Shown here: positions 35,127 through 43,623 of the stretch, piece by piece
How the letters are laid out: each line of letters opens with the position of its first letter
Position numbering within the stretch: position 1 is the stretch's first letter
Source: Sphingomonadaceae bacterium
GTDB lineage: Bacteria > Pseudomonadota > Alphaproteobacteria > Sphingomonadales > Sphingomonadaceae
Reading direction: 5' to 3'
Assembly: GCA_021300355.1 (NCBI GenBank)
Contig: JAJTEF010000003.1
Coordinates: 1 to 64,000, forward strand
DNA length: 64,000 nucleotides
The notes under the pieces: model-generated
Databases searched by the model: none
What the model saw: only the letters and a program-made list of their open reading frames with translations
Told to the model about the DNA's origin: nothing
Translations under genes and position numbers: made by a program

Positions 35127-35201
35127 TGGCTGGGGCGGCAGGGATCGAACCTGCGAATGGCGGCATCAAAAGCCGCTGCCTTACCGCTTGGCGACGCCCC
35201 A
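35127..35201 (-). tRNA. tRNA-Gln (anticodon TTG)
   Basis: A 75-base cloverleaf on the minus strand: acceptor TGGGGCG/CGCCCCA, D-arm with AAGCGGTAAGGC, anticodon stem GCGGC/GCCGC with loop TTTTGAT (anticodon TTG), T-arm with GGTTCGATCC, discriminator G and encoded CCA. Confidence 0.96.
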
Positions 35202-35263
35202 GCAAGCCAGCAATCTGGCCGATGTGCGCGGCTTATATCGTGCGAATCTCGTAGCGCAACAGC

Positions 35264-36352
35264 TTAATCGATGCGTTGCACCCAACCATGGGTGTCTGCT
35301 GCCGCTCCGCGTTGGATATCCACAAGTTTTGTGCGGATTTGCTGGGTCATTTGCCCCGCGCCGCCCGCGCCAATGGTAAATGCGCCTTGAGAGGATTTTA
35401 CTGTGCCAACAGGGGTCACGACCGCGGCAGTGCCACAAGCAAAGACTTCAACGAGCCGTCCGGATTCGGCATCTGCGCGCCATTGATCCATCGCGTAGCG
35501 CTCCTCACGGACGTTCAGGCCTTGCGCGCGGGCAAGGGTCAGAACCGAATCGCGGGTGATGCCTTCCAATATTGTGCCGTCGGTTGGCGGTGTCAGCAAT
35601 GAACCGTCGTCGAATAGGAAAAACAGGTTCATACCGCCAAGTTCTTCGACCCAGCGATGTTCGGCGGCGTCCAGAAAGACAACTTGGTCACAACCCTGGC
35701 GAATGGCTTCGGATTGGGCGACAAGGCTGGCGGCATAATTGCCGCCGCATTTTGCTGCGCCCGTTCCGCCGCGTGCGGCACGGGTATATTGTTCCGATAC
35801 CCAAATCGAAATCGCCGGTGCGCCGCTTTTAAAATAATTCCCGGCCGATGACGCGATGACCATGAACAGATATTCCGCCGATGGCTTCACGCCCAAAAAC
35901 ACTTCGCTGGCGATCATGAAGGGGCGCAAATAAATCGACCCGCCATCGACCGGCGGAAACCAGTCCTTGTCGACCTGAACCAGTTGGCGGCACGCCTGAA
36001 GGAACATCTCTTCAGGCAGTTCGGGCATGGCAAGGCGCTTGGCCGACCGCTGGAAACGGCGGGCATTTTGTTCAGGGCGGAACAGCGCCATCGACCCGTC
36101 TGCAAGGCGATAGGCCTTTAAACCTTCAAATATTTCCTGCGCATAATGCAGCACAGCGGTTGCCGGATCGAGCGTGAGCGGCGCACGGGCGCCGACTTTT
36201 GCATCATGCCAGCCTTTGGCATCCGAATAGCGGATGGTGACCATATGATCTGTAAACACACGGCCAAAACCGGGATCAACCAGCCGCGCAGTCCGTTCCG
36301 CTATATCAACGGGGTTTGGATTTGCCTCAAATGGAAATGCGCCGGACGTCAT
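35264..36352 (-). CDS. ilvE: Branched-chain amino acid aminotransferase
   Basis: A 362-residue fold-type IV PLP enzyme that makes Leu, Ile and Val from their keto acids. It is of the longer eukaryote-like BCAT group. Seen: VLHYAQEIFEGLKAYRLADG (about residue 65), LFRPEQNARRFQRSAKRLAM, the PLP lysine in GTGAAKCGGNYAASL (about 195), and VVFLDAAEHRWVEELGGMN. It is divergent from marR; no ilv genes are adjacent, though leuB is at 48 kb. Confidence 0.95.
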   Translation of the reverse strand: MTSGAFPFEANPNPVDIAERTARLVDPGFGRVFTDHMVTIRYSDAKGWHDAKVGARAPLTLDPATAVLHYAQEIFEGLKAYRLADGSMALFRPEQNARRFQRSAKRLAMPELPEEMFLQACRQLVQVDKDWFPPVDGGSIYLRPFMIASEVFLGVKPSAEYLFMVIASSAGNYFKSGAPAISIWVSEQYTRAARGGTGAAKCGGNYAASLVAQSEAIRQGCDQVVFLDAAEHRWVEELGGMNLFFLFDDGSLLTPPTDGTILEGITRDSVLTLARAQGLNVREERYAMDQWRADAESGRLVEVFACGTAAVVTPVGTVKSSQGAFTIGAGGAGQMTQQIRTKLVDIQRGAAADTHGWVQRID

Positions 36353-36412
36353 AGTTACTCTCGTCAGTTAGGGTCTTGCTTCGTCCTATGGGCTGGGCTT
36401 AGATACGTCAAT

Positions 36413-36922
36413 ATGGCTGCCCCATCTTCTGTATCTGCTGCGCCGACGGCGTCCCCCTTATTTCTGCGCGAGCATGAGGTACGGCGCGGTGTTGAGCTTT
36501 TGTTTTTCGGTTATACGCGGCTCACGCGGGCTATAGATGACGGATTGGCAGAGCATGGCCTTGGCCGCGCGCACCATCGCGCACTGTATTTCATCGCCCG
36601 CCAACCCGACCTGACGATTAGCGAATTGCTCAAAATCCTTGCGATCACCAAACAGTCGCTGGGCCGGGTGTTGACCGACTTGGCGGAAAAAGCGTTGGTC
36701 GAAACGCGCACGGGCGTGGTCGACCGGCGGCAGAAGCTGCTGCGTTTGACCGCAGAGGGTGTCCGATTTGAAGCGCAGCTATTTGATGCACTGCGCACCA
36801 GCCTTGCGTCCGCTTATGCCGCAGCAGGGCAGGAATCGGTCACAGGTTTCTGGCGCGTTTTGGAAGGGTTGATACCCGCAGAGGACAAGGCCATGGTTAT
36901 CGCCCTGCAGAAGGACATTTGA
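36413..36922 (+). CDS. MarR family transcriptional regulator
   Basis: A 169-residue winged-helix regulator. The DNA-binding part is DLTISELLKILAITKQSLGRVLTDLAEKAL (about residues 63-92), followed by the wing VDRRQKLLRLTAEGV. ATG 36413 gives the family length, although an open frame continues upstream through the ilvE promoter region. The stop overlaps the hisE start (TGATG), so the two are coupled; a link to histidine synthesis is not established. Divergent from ilvE. Confidence 0.88.
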   Translation: MAAPSSVSAAPTASPLFLREHEVRRGVELLFFGYTRLTRAIDDGLAEHGLGRAHHRALYFIARQPDLTISELLKILAITKQSLGRVLTDLAEKALVETRTGVVDRRQKLLRLTAEGVRFEAQLFDALRTSLASAYAAAGQESVTGFWRVLEGLIPAEDKAMVIALQKDI

Positions 36923-37248
36923 TGCGCGACACGCTTGCTCGACTTGAAAACATAATCGCCCAGCGGTCGAACGCTGCGCCCGATAGCAGCTATGTGGCGT
37001 CATTATTCGCCAAAGGGCGCGGCAAAATAGCGCAGAAAGTTGGCGAAGAAGCGACCGAGACGATCATTGCCGCGTTGTCGGGTGATGCCGACCAGCTGAC
37101 CGCTGAGGCGGCAGACCTGCTTTTCCACCTCATGATCTTGCTTGCCGAGGGCGGGGTGGCGTTTGACGATGTTCTCGCCGAACTTGACCGCAGGGAAGGC
37201 GTATCCGGCCTGGTGGAAAAGGCTGCGCGCGACAATTCTGGAGAATAA
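36922..37248 (+). CDS. hisE: Phosphoribosyl-ATP pyrophosphatase
   Basis: A 108-residue HisE of the MazG-like all-alpha fold, the second step of histidine synthesis. Recognised: LARLENIIAQRSNAAPDSSY, then GRGKIAQKVGEEATETIIAA with the metal-binding Glu residues, and EAADLLFHLMILLAEGG. It is separate from the other his genes, preceded by marR and followed after 1 base by the HIT gene. Confidence 0.94.
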   Translation: MRDTLARLENIIAQRSNAAPDSSYVASLFAKGRGKIAQKVGEEATETIIAALSGDADQLTAEAADLLFHLMILLAEGGVAFDDVLAELDRREGVSGLVEKAARDNSGE

Positions 37249-37249
37249 G

Positions 37250-37627
37250 ATGCCGATTGATCCGACATTGCCTTACGATGACCAGAATATCTTTGCCAAA
37301 ATCCTGCGCGGGGAAATTCTCTGCAATACCGTTTTTGAAGATGACTGGGCACTCGCCTTTCACGACATCAATCCGCAGGCACCGACGCATGTCCTCGTCA
37401 TTCCCAAAGGCGCCTATGTAAGCTGGGACGATTTCAGTGCCAAAGCCAGCGACGCGGAAATAGCCGGATTCGTCCGCGCTGTCGGCCAAGTATCGCGCGC
37501 ATTGGGTCTGGTCGAACCCGGATATCGGTTGCTCGCCAATATCGGAATGGATTCGCATCAGGAGGTTCCGCACCTGCATGTCCATATTTTTGGTGGAAAA
37601 CCCCTCGGTCCCATGCTTATGCGATGA
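37250..37627 (+). CDS. HIT-family nucleotide hydrolase (Hint-like)
   Basis: A 125-residue histidine-triad protein, similar to Hint purine nucleoside phosphoramidases. The N-terminal block NIFAKILRGEILCNTVFEDD and the triad HLHVHIFGGKPLGPML (His-x-His-x-His, about residue 109) are present. It starts 1 base after the hisE stop, a pairing of hisE with a HIT protein that is common in alphaproteobacteria. Confidence 0.94.
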   Translation: MPIDPTLPYDDQNIFAKILRGEILCNTVFEDDWALAFHDINPQAPTHVLVIPKGAYVSWDDFSAKASDAEIAGFVRAVGQVSRALGLVEPGYRLLANIGMDSHQEVPHLHVHIFGGKPLGPMLMR

Positions 37628-37692
37628 AATTCAGTTGCACGGAGACTTTTAGAGGTTAGGTTCCGCGCGATACGAAATCCATCGGGGAGATT

Positions 37693-39252
37693 ATGATGGC
37701 GATTGAGCAGCAATCCGTGATGCAGCGCATGTTCGCGCGCAAAACGATCGCACAAGTACAAAGAGAGTCGGCCAGCAGCGAACTGAAGCGTTCGTTGGGC
37801 AAGTGGAACCTTCTGCTTTTGGGCGTTGGGTGCATCATTGGTGCGGGCATTTTCGTTCGCACGGGTAGTGCCGCTGCATTGCATGCCGGACCTGCTGTTA
37901 TGCTGTCCTTTGTCGTTGCTGGCTTGGTCTGCGCTTTTGCAGGCCTGTGCTATGCCGAACTTTCGTCAACGCTGCCTGTTTCCGGGTCGGCCTACACATA
38001 TAGCTACACCACATTGGGCGAATTTGTCGCCTGGATCATGGGCGCGTTGCTGCTTCTCGAATACGGCCTTGCCGCATCGGTGGTGGCAGTCGGCTGGGGC
38101 GGATATGTCGTCAGCTTGCTGGCGGACTTTGGCCTTGTCATCCCGCCGCAATTTACGGGTCCAACCGGACATGCGGTCCTGCGTGACGGTGCGCCCTTGT
38201 TGGTTGATGGCGTTGCGGTTACCGCAATCTTTAACTTGCCAGCCTTCCTCATCTGTATGGCGCTTGCGTTGTTGCTGATGGTGGGTGTGTCGGAATCGGC
38301 TAAGGTCAACAACATCATCGTTGCGATCAAAGTCAGCGTTCTGGCCGCATTCATTCTGGTCGGCGGATATATCGTTCTGTCTAACCTGCCTGAACTGTTG
38401 GCGACGAACTGGACGCCGTTTATCCCGGAAAACACCGGCGACGGTGAATTCGGTGTCGACGGCATCATGCGTGCCGCATCGATCGTCTTCTTCGCCTATA
38501 TCGGTTTTGAAGCTGTCTCGACCGCTGGTCAGGAAGCCAAGGACCCTAAGCGCGACATGCCATTTGGCATCATCGGTTCGCTGGTCGTCTGCACCGTCAT
38601 CTATATGCTGGTAGCTGCAATCATGACCTTGCTCGTGCCGTATGCTACATTGAACGTGTCAGATCCTGTCGCGGTCGTTGTTGACAGCTTTGGTGCGCAA
38701 TGGGCTTGGTTGGCAAAGACGATCAAGGTCGGCGCAATCATTGGTCTGACCTCGGTCGTGCTGGTGCTGATGTATGCCCAAACGCGTATCTTTTACACCA
38801 TGTCCCGTGATGGCCTGTTGCCGAAGATCTTCTCAAAGGTGCATCCAAAGTTCCACACGCCATATATCAACACATTGTTGGTGGGTACGATCACGGCGGT
38901 TGCAGCAGGCTTCTTTGACATCAACGTTTTGGGTGACATGACCTCGGTCGGCACATTGGCAGCCTTTGCCATCGTCTGCCTCTCGGTCATGTATCTGCGC
39001 CGTGCAGCGCCTGATCTGCAACGGGGCTTTTCGGTACCATTCTATCCAGTGACACCAATCCTCGGCATCTTGTCATGCCTGTATCTGATCACGACAGTGC
39101 CTTACAACGTGCTGATGTTCTTCATATACTTCCTGATCGGTGCCATCGTGCTGTACTTCGTTTATGGCATGCGCAATTCAAACCTGCAGCATGACCAACT
39201 GGCGGACAACGCACCGGATATGGGTGAATTCCCTGGTCCAGTTGTGGACTAA
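37693..39252 (+). CDS. APC-family amino acid permease (cationic transporter type)
   Basis: A 519-residue permease with about 12 membrane helices, opening with LLLGVGCIIGAGIFVRTGSA (the GxGxxG-like substrate loop of helix 1, about residue 42). Other APC landmarks are CYAELSSTLPVSGSAYTYSY, AYIGFEAVSTAGQEAKDPKR (helix 6 region, about 260) and QTRIFYTMSRDGLLPKIFSK. The CAT/YfnA-like subgroup is indicated by sequence; the substrate is not known. GGGGAGA precedes ATG 37693. A strong terminator follows. Confidence 0.92.
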   Translation: MMAIEQQSVMQRMFARKTIAQVQRESASSELKRSLGKWNLLLLGVGCIIGAGIFVRTGSAAALHAGPAVMLSFVVAGLVCAFAGLCYAELSSTLPVSGSAYTYSYTTLGEFVAWIMGALLLLEYGLAASVVAVGWGGYVVSLLADFGLVIPPQFTGPTGHAVLRDGAPLLVDGVAVTAIFNLPAFLICMALALLLMVGVSESAKVNNIIVAIKVSVLAAFILVGGYIVLSNLPELLATNWTPFIPENTGDGEFGVDGIMRAASIVFFAYIGFEAVSTAGQEAKDPKRDMPFGIIGSLVVCTVIYMLVAAIMTLLVPYATLNVSDPVAVVVDSFGAQWAWLAKTIKVGAIIGLTSVVLVLMYAQTRIFYTMSRDGLLPKIFSKVHPKFHTPYINTLLVGTITAVAAGFFDINVLGDMTSVGTLAAFAIVCLSVMYLRRAAPDLQRGFSVPFYPVTPILGILSCLYLITTVPYNVLMFFIYFLIGAIVLYFVYGMRNSNLQHDQLADNAPDMGEFPGPVVD

Positions 39253-39277
39253 GGTTCCCGCCATAACGCAAAAGGGC

Positions 39278-39303
39278 AGGGGCGCTTCGGCGCCCCTTTT
39301 CTT
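39278..39303 (+). terminator. Rho-independent terminator of the amino acid permease gene
   Basis: Stem AGGGGCGC / GCGCCCCT with a TTCG loop followed directly by TTTTCTTT, 26 bases after the permease stop. A classic strong hairpin. Confidence 0.92.
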
Positions 39304-39306
39304 TGC

Positions 39307-39323
39307 CTAGGTCCTGACCCTAG
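39307..39323. repeat. 17-bp near-palindrome, copy 2
   Basis: CTAGGTCCTGACCCTAG, identical to 34251-34267. It sits between the permease terminator and the last codons of the convergent MFS gene, overlapping its stop region. Confidence 0.65.
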
Positions 39324-40573
39324 CTGCGCGGGTCGCTCGGAATGGGTTGTGTTGTGCGTGGGCGCGTAAAGAGCATTCCCTTTTCACTCCATAGAACCAA
39401 CATCAGGGCAGTGATCCCGCAACCCAGAAAACCAAGCGTGACAGGAAGGACGCTGCCGTCAAACTGCTGCCCGATGATAGCACCGAGCGAGGCCGCTAAG
39501 GCAGTACGCACGAACGTCTGAAACGATGACGCCGCGCCCGCGACATGACCAAAGGGTGTCATCGCAATGGAAGAAAAGTTAGAACCGATAAAACCAATCA
39601 TCGCCATGTTGCCCGTCAGCAACAACAGAAACAACGGCATCGACTTCGGCGCGAATTGCGCAGCGAGCACTTGCAGTGCGCCGAGTGTGATAAAGGTCAA
39701 AAGCGCGGTATGTGAGACGCGGCGCGCACCAAAACGTTCCACAATCTGCGAATTGGTAAAATTGGACACAGCGATGCCAATGGCAACGATAGCAAAACCA
39801 ATGGTGAAAAAGTCGGCTGCATGGAACACCTTGTCGAACATCTGTTGCGAGCTGTTGAGATAGCCGAACAAAGAGCCCTGAACGATTCCGGCGCCAATCA
39901 TATATCCAGCAGCATTGCGGTGAAGGACCACGACTTTCCAAGCCTTTGCCAGCGCATGCGGTTCAATCGGAATGATATTTTCCGGCGCAAGTGTTTCCGG
40001 CAAACGCAGATATACCCAGATCGCGGCCGCCACGGCCATGAACGCCATCAGGTCGAATATTGTCCGCCAGCCTGCAAACAGCAGGACCATTTGCCCGATG
40101 GTTGGCGCGATGATCGGCACGGTCATGAAGATGAGGAAAATGGTCGACATCCGCCGCGCCATTGCGTCGCCTTCGAACTGGTCCCGGATGACGGAGATGA
40201 CCAGCACGCCCATCGCAGCCGCGAGCAAACCATGCGCGAAACGCATCGCCAGCATCATTTCAAAGTCCGGCGTAATCGAACAGGCGAGCGAAAAAACGGC
40301 GGCGCCAATAATGGCAATCAGCAATATCGGCTTGCGGCCATAGCGGTCAGACAGCGGACCATAGATCAATGCGCCAATGCCGGTGCCGGCCAGAAAGACC
40401 GAAATAATATATTGGATCTGGTTGGGATCGGAAACCTTCAGCCCCTGCGCCATGGCGGGAAAGGCGGGCAACATTGCATCAATGGCCAACGCGTTAAGCG
40501 CCATCAGCGATGCCATCATGATGGTCAATTCGCGCGGGCCGATGGATTTTTTTGCAGAAGCTGGGGAGGTCAT
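39320..40573 (-). CDS. Bcr/CflA-type multidrug efflux MFS transporter
   Basis: A 417-residue major facilitator with about 12 membrane helices. The first helix holds MALNALAIDAMLPAFPAMAQ, typical of the Bcr/CflA drug:proton antiporters, and the A-loop is YGPLSDRYGRKPILL (about residue 65). MRFAHGLLAAAMGVLVISVI marks helix 4-5. ATG 40573 is chosen for family length; an ATG-less extension continues upstream. Substrate unknown. Next to it, radC lies 47 bases upstream on the same strand. Confidence 0.9.
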   Translation of the reverse strand: MTSPASAKKSIGPRELTIMMASLMALNALAIDAMLPAFPAMAQGLKVSDPNQIQYIISVFLAGTGIGALIYGPLSDRYGRKPILLIAIIGAAVFSLACSITPDFEMMLAMRFAHGLLAAAMGVLVISVIRDQFEGDAMARRMSTIFLIFMTVPIIAPTIGQMVLLFAGWRTIFDLMAFMAVAAAIWVYLRLPETLAPENIIPIEPHALAKAWKVVVLHRNAAGYMIGAGIVQGSLFGYLNSSQQMFDKVFHAADFFTIGFAIVAIGIAVSNFTNSQIVERFGARRVSHTALLTFITLGALQVLAAQFAPKSMPLFLLLLTGNMAMIGFIGSNFSSIAMTPFGHVAGAASSFQTFVRTALAASLGAIIGQQFDGSVLPVTLGFLGCGITALMLVLWSEKGMLFTRPRTTQPIPSDPRS

Positions 40574-40620
40574 TTTGCGGCTATGGGGTAGCCGCGGCAA
40601 TAATTCCACCCGCTAAATCA

Positions 40621-41316
40621 TCAAATCAGTCCGGCGCTCCGCATGCTGGAAAAGCCATCTTTGCCGATGATGATGTGGTCATGCACGGTTATCCCGAACT
40701 TCTGGCCCGCGTCCGCAATGTCCCGCGTCATGGCAATGTCTTGCCGGCTCGGGCTGCTATCGCCGCTTGGGTGGTTGTGGACAAGGATGATGGCCGCAGC
40801 GCCCAAGTCCATCGCGCGCCGGATAACTTCGCGCGTGTAAATCGCCGCCTGATCGATGGAACCTTCGCTCGCGATCTCATCGCGGATCAGCATATTTTTG
40901 CTGTTGAGATATAAGGTCCGCACGCGCTCAATGGTCAGATGCGCCATGTCGGCGCGCAGATAGTCCAGCAACGCCTGCCATGATGACAAAATCGGCATCT
41001 CGCGGACGGGTTCGCTCAAAAGACGTAAGGCCGCGACTTGGACGATTTTCAGGGCAGCGACGCTCGTTTCGCCCATCCACTTTTCGCGCATGATGCTGTC
41101 GGCATCGGCTGTTAACAAGGCCGAGAGGCTGCCATATCGCGCGATCAGATCCTTGGCGATTTGCTTTGTGTCGCGGCGCGGAATGGCCAAGGCGAGCAAA
41201 TATTCCACCAGCTCATGGTCGTGCAGGCCTTCGCCTTGCTGTTCAAAAAGCCGCTTGCGCAGACGCGCCCGGTGGCCGGTGCCATGATGTTCGATTTTAT
41301 CCGCGCCGTCCGCCAT
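40621..41316 (-). CDS. radC: RadC/JAB-domain DNA repair-related protein
   Basis: A 231-residue RadC protein. An N-terminal helix-hairpin-helix-like region (LFEQQGEGLHDHELVEYLLA) precedes a JAB1/MPN metalloprotease-like domain with EGSIDQAAIYTREVIRRAMD and the metal motif ILVHNHPSGDSSPSRQD (His-x-His...Asp, about residue 180). Its function is debated; the name comes from a misattributed repair phenotype. ATG 41316 is chosen; a GTG 6 bases upstream is an alternative. Confidence 0.92.
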   Translation of the reverse strand: MADGADKIEHHGTGHRARLRKRLFEQQGEGLHDHELVEYLLALAIPRRDTKQIAKDLIARYGSLSALLTADADSIMREKWMGETSVAALKIVQVAALRLLSEPVREMPILSSWQALLDYLRADMAHLTIERVRTLYLNSKNMLIRDEIASEGSIDQAAIYTREVIRRAMDLGAAAIILVHNHPSGDSSPSRQDIAMTRDIADAGQKFGITVHDHIIIGKDGFSSMRSAGLI

Positions 41317-41625
41317 CAGCACTATTCTTTTGCGATAATGACCTTTTTGGTGATTTTTGCGACGGGTGCAAGTCGATTGACACGATGAATGGGACCCACG
41401 CTGTTTTTAGCAATTGAAACATGTTGAGGACGACCCATATGTAAGGGCATCACCCAAATGACAGTGACTGGCCGAGGCAGCGATGCTTCGGCCCTTTCTT
41501 TGGCCACGTAATATTCTTGGCGACGCGCTGTTGACTTGACGAAGACGCTCTCCTAAAGCGCCGAGGCCTAGGCGGGGTTGCCCCGATTTTGTGGCGGTTC
41601 CCTTTGTTAAAGAGGATGGAATCAC
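41317..41625. other. Intergenic region upstream of the ATP synthase F0 operon
   Basis: 309 bases between radC (minus) and atpI (plus). It holds a terminator-like hairpin at 41470-41500, a possible promoter TTGACT...TAAAGC at about 41531-41559, a small GC stem with a CGATTTT tail near 41575, and the atpI ribosome binding site AGAGGA (41611-41616). No convincing open frame is present. A short RNA ending at the hairpin is possible but unproven. Confidence 0.4.
41470..41500 (+). terminator. Terminator-like hairpin upstream of atpI
   Basis: GGCCGAGGC (41470-41478) pairs with GCTTCGGCC (41485-41493), with one mismatched pair, followed by CTTTCTT. No gene on the plus strand ends before it, so it would terminate an unannotated transcript or attenuate the atp leader. 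Confidence 0.4.
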
Positions 41626-41943
41626 ATGATGTCGGACAATTCCGGGCAGGATGGAAAAGGCAAAAGTGACGCTCGGCTCGATTCGTTAGACATGCAGCTG
41701 AAAGCGGCGCGGAAGGCCGAAGCAGAACGCTCAGGTAAAGATCAGGTTCCAGCCAAAGGAATGCGGCAAGGGAACAGGGTTTTAACCGAGCTGATCGCTG
41801 GTCCTGCTGGTGGTGCACTGGTTGGGTGGTTGTTTGACCGCTTATTGGGTACTGCGCCTGCGCTTCTGTTGGTCTGCATGTTTTTGGGCATCGCAGTCGC
41901 CTTCAGGAACATTATAAAGATTTCAGGGGAGCGTCCGGAATAG
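41626..41943 (+). CDS. atpI: ATP synthase protein I (AtpI)
   Basis: A 105-residue AtpI-type protein with a charged N-terminal half (DSLDMQLKAARKAEAERSGK) and two membrane helices (LIAGPAGGALVGWLFDRLLG and ALLLVCMFLGIAVAFRNIIK). It is thought to help assemble the c-ring. ATG 41626 is supported by AGAGGA 9 bases upstream. First gene of the F0 operon, as usual in alphaproteobacteria. Confidence 0.9.
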   Translation: MMSDNSGQDGKGKSDARLDSLDMQLKAARKAEAERSGKDQVPAKGMRQGNRVLTELIAGPAGGALVGWLFDRLLGTAPALLLVCMFLGIAVAFRNIIKISGERPE

Positions 41944-42013
41944 TCTGGGCGCTTGCGTCGTATAATATGCTCACGCTAAAACGCGCGGGCATGGAAAAAA
42001 CAGGGTAGTGAAC

Positions 42014-42799
42014 GTGGCAGGCGAAAGCGGCAAAATCGATCCGATGCACCAGTTCCAGATTGAGCCGCTCGCGCCGCTCAAAATTGCTGGATACGACGTC
42101 GCTTTTACAAATTCATCGTTGTTCATGATCCTCGTATTGGGCGCCTTGTGGTTGTTCATGTGGGGCGGAATGAAGCGCGAACTGGTTCCTGGTCGTTGGC
42201 AGATGGCGGTCGAAGGCGTAACCGGGTTCGTCAATAACATGCTGACCTCAAGCGTTGGTCCCGAAGGCAAGAAATATGTGCCTTTGGTTTTCTCACTGTT
42301 TATGTTCATCCTCATGGCGAACTTCATGGGCATGATGCCATTTGGTATCGTTCCCGGCGTGCACCCTTTCACGGTTACCAGCCACCTTACCATAACCGCC
42401 GTCCTTGCTGTGATCAGCTTTGGGACCGTCTTGGTTGTTGGCTTTTGGAAGCACGGCTTGCACTTTTTCAGCCTGTTTGTTCCACATGGCACACCTTGGT
42501 GGTTGTTGTGGCTTATCCCGCTGATTGAGCTTTTCTCGTTCCTTATTCGTCCCTTCAGCCTCGCGCTTCGTCTTTTTGTCGCCATGACAGCGGGCCACGT
42601 GTTGATGAAGGTTCTGGCTGGCTTTGTCATCAACGGCCTCAACGCAGAAGCTGCTTGGGTTCCGCTGGTGGTCAGCATTCCTTCTTTCATCCTGATGATT
42701 GGCATCACGCTTCTTGAGCTGTTGGTATGCGCCATCCAGGCTTACGTGTTTGCACTTTTGACTTCGTTGTACATCAACGACGCGGTCAATTTGCACTGA
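42014..42799 (+). CDS. atpB: ATP synthase F0 subunit a
   Basis: A 261-residue polytopic subunit that forms the proton half-channels. Landmarks are FSLFMFILMANFMGMMPFG, the essential arginine region in PFSLALRLFVAMTAGHVLMK (Arg near residue 185) and ICAIQAYVFALLTSLYI-like C-terminal helix (VCAIQAYVFALLTSLYINDA). Start choice: GTG 42014 has AGGG 8 bases upstream; GTG 42008 is possible but too near that motif. There is no ATG in the region. Confidence 0.95.
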   Translation: MAGESGKIDPMHQFQIEPLAPLKIAGYDVAFTNSSLFMILVLGALWLFMWGGMKRELVPGRWQMAVEGVTGFVNNMLTSSVGPEGKKYVPLVFSLFMFILMANFMGMMPFGIVPGVHPFTVTSHLTITAVLAVISFGTVLVVGFWKHGLHFFSLFVPHGTPWWLLWLIPLIELFSFLIRPFSLALRLFVAMTAGHVLMKVLAGFVINGLNAEAAWVPLVVSIPSFILMIGITLLELLVCAIQAYVFALLTSLYINDAVNLH

Positions 42800-42842
42800 G
42801 TTTTTCGACAACCCATATTTATTTTTGACAGGAGTTATTATC

Positions 42843-43070
42843 ATGGACGCAGAAGCAGCAAAATTGATCGGTGCAGGTCTTGCAGCAATTGGTGCCGGCC
42901 TCGCCGCTGGCGGTGTTGGTAACGTTTTCGGTTCGTTTCTTCAGGGTGCATTGCGCAATCCTGGCGCTGCTGACGGTCAACAGGGTCGTTTGTTCATCGG
43001 CTTCGCGGCTGCCGAACTTCTCGGTCTGTTGGCGTTCGTTGTTGCGATGATCCTGATCTTCGTCGCCTAA
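42843..43070 (+). CDS. atpE: ATP synthase F0 subunit c
   Basis: A 75-residue hairpin of two membrane helices. Helix 1 (KLIGAGLAAIGAGLAAGGVG), polar loop RNPGAADGQ, and helix 2 with the proton-carrying acidic residue in IGFAAAELLGLLAFVVAMIL (Glu near residue 58). AGGAG precedes ATG 42843. The glycine pattern GAGLAAIGAGLAAGGVG sets the c-ring packing. Confidence 0.96.
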   Translation: MDAEAAKLIGAGLAAIGAGLAAGGVGNVFGSFLQGALRNPGAADGQQGRLFIGFAAAELLGLLAFVVAMILIFVA

Positions 43071-43128
43071 TTGACGGTTTGGCCCCGGCAACCGCCGGGG
43101 CATTTCCTCAACAGGACGAGCGCGTAAT

Positions 43129-43623
43129 ATGCCCCAAATTGCCCAGATTCTTGAAACTTATGCATCGCAGTTTTTTTGGCTGCTGATTGTCTTTGGCCTG
43201 ATCTATTTAACGATCGGTCATGGCATGTTGCCAAAAATTGAAGCGAATATGGACGCACGTGATCGTAAGATTGCGGACGACCTTGCTGCTGCCGAACGCG
43301 CGCGCGCTGAAGCAGATGATCTGGGTGATAGCGGTGAGGCTGGACTTGCTTCTGCGCGGGCTGCGGCCCAAGCTAAAGCAAGCGATGCGAAAACAAAAGG
43401 CGCCAAAGACGCGGAGGCCCGTTTGGCTAAAGCCGACGCGGAAGTGGTCGTAAAGCTCGCCGCCGCCGAAGCCGCGCTTTCGGCAGCAACAGCCAAGGCA
43501 ATGGCAAGCATCGAAACCGTGGCTGCTGAAGCTGCGGCGGACATCGTTGTCAAGGTTTCGGGCGCGAAAGTCACCCCGGCACAGGCCGCAAAAGCAGTGA
43601 AGGCGGTAATGACCAATGGCTAA
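43129..43623 (+). CDS. atpF': ATP synthase F0 subunit b'
   Basis: A 164-residue b' stator subunit: one N-terminal membrane helix (FFWLLIVFGLIYLTIGHGML) and a long Ala/Lys/Glu-rich coiled coil (DRKIADDLAAAERARAEADD onward). The last 8 bases overlap the start of the b gene. The b/b' pair, rather than two identical b subunits, is the rule in alphaproteobacteria. Confidence 0.93.
   Translation: MPQIAQILETYASQFFWLLIVFGLIYLTIGHGMLPKIEANMDARDRKIADDLAAAERARAEADDLGDSGEAGLASARAAAQAKASDAKTKGAKDAEARLAKADAEVVVKLAAAEAALSAATAKAMASIETVAAEAAADIVVKVSGAKVTPAQAAKAVKAVMTNG

Noticed and set aside
29518-35201. tRNA genes as integration sites of a mobile element
   Set aside because: No integrase, no direct repeat of a tRNA end was seen, and neighbouring genes are core functions.
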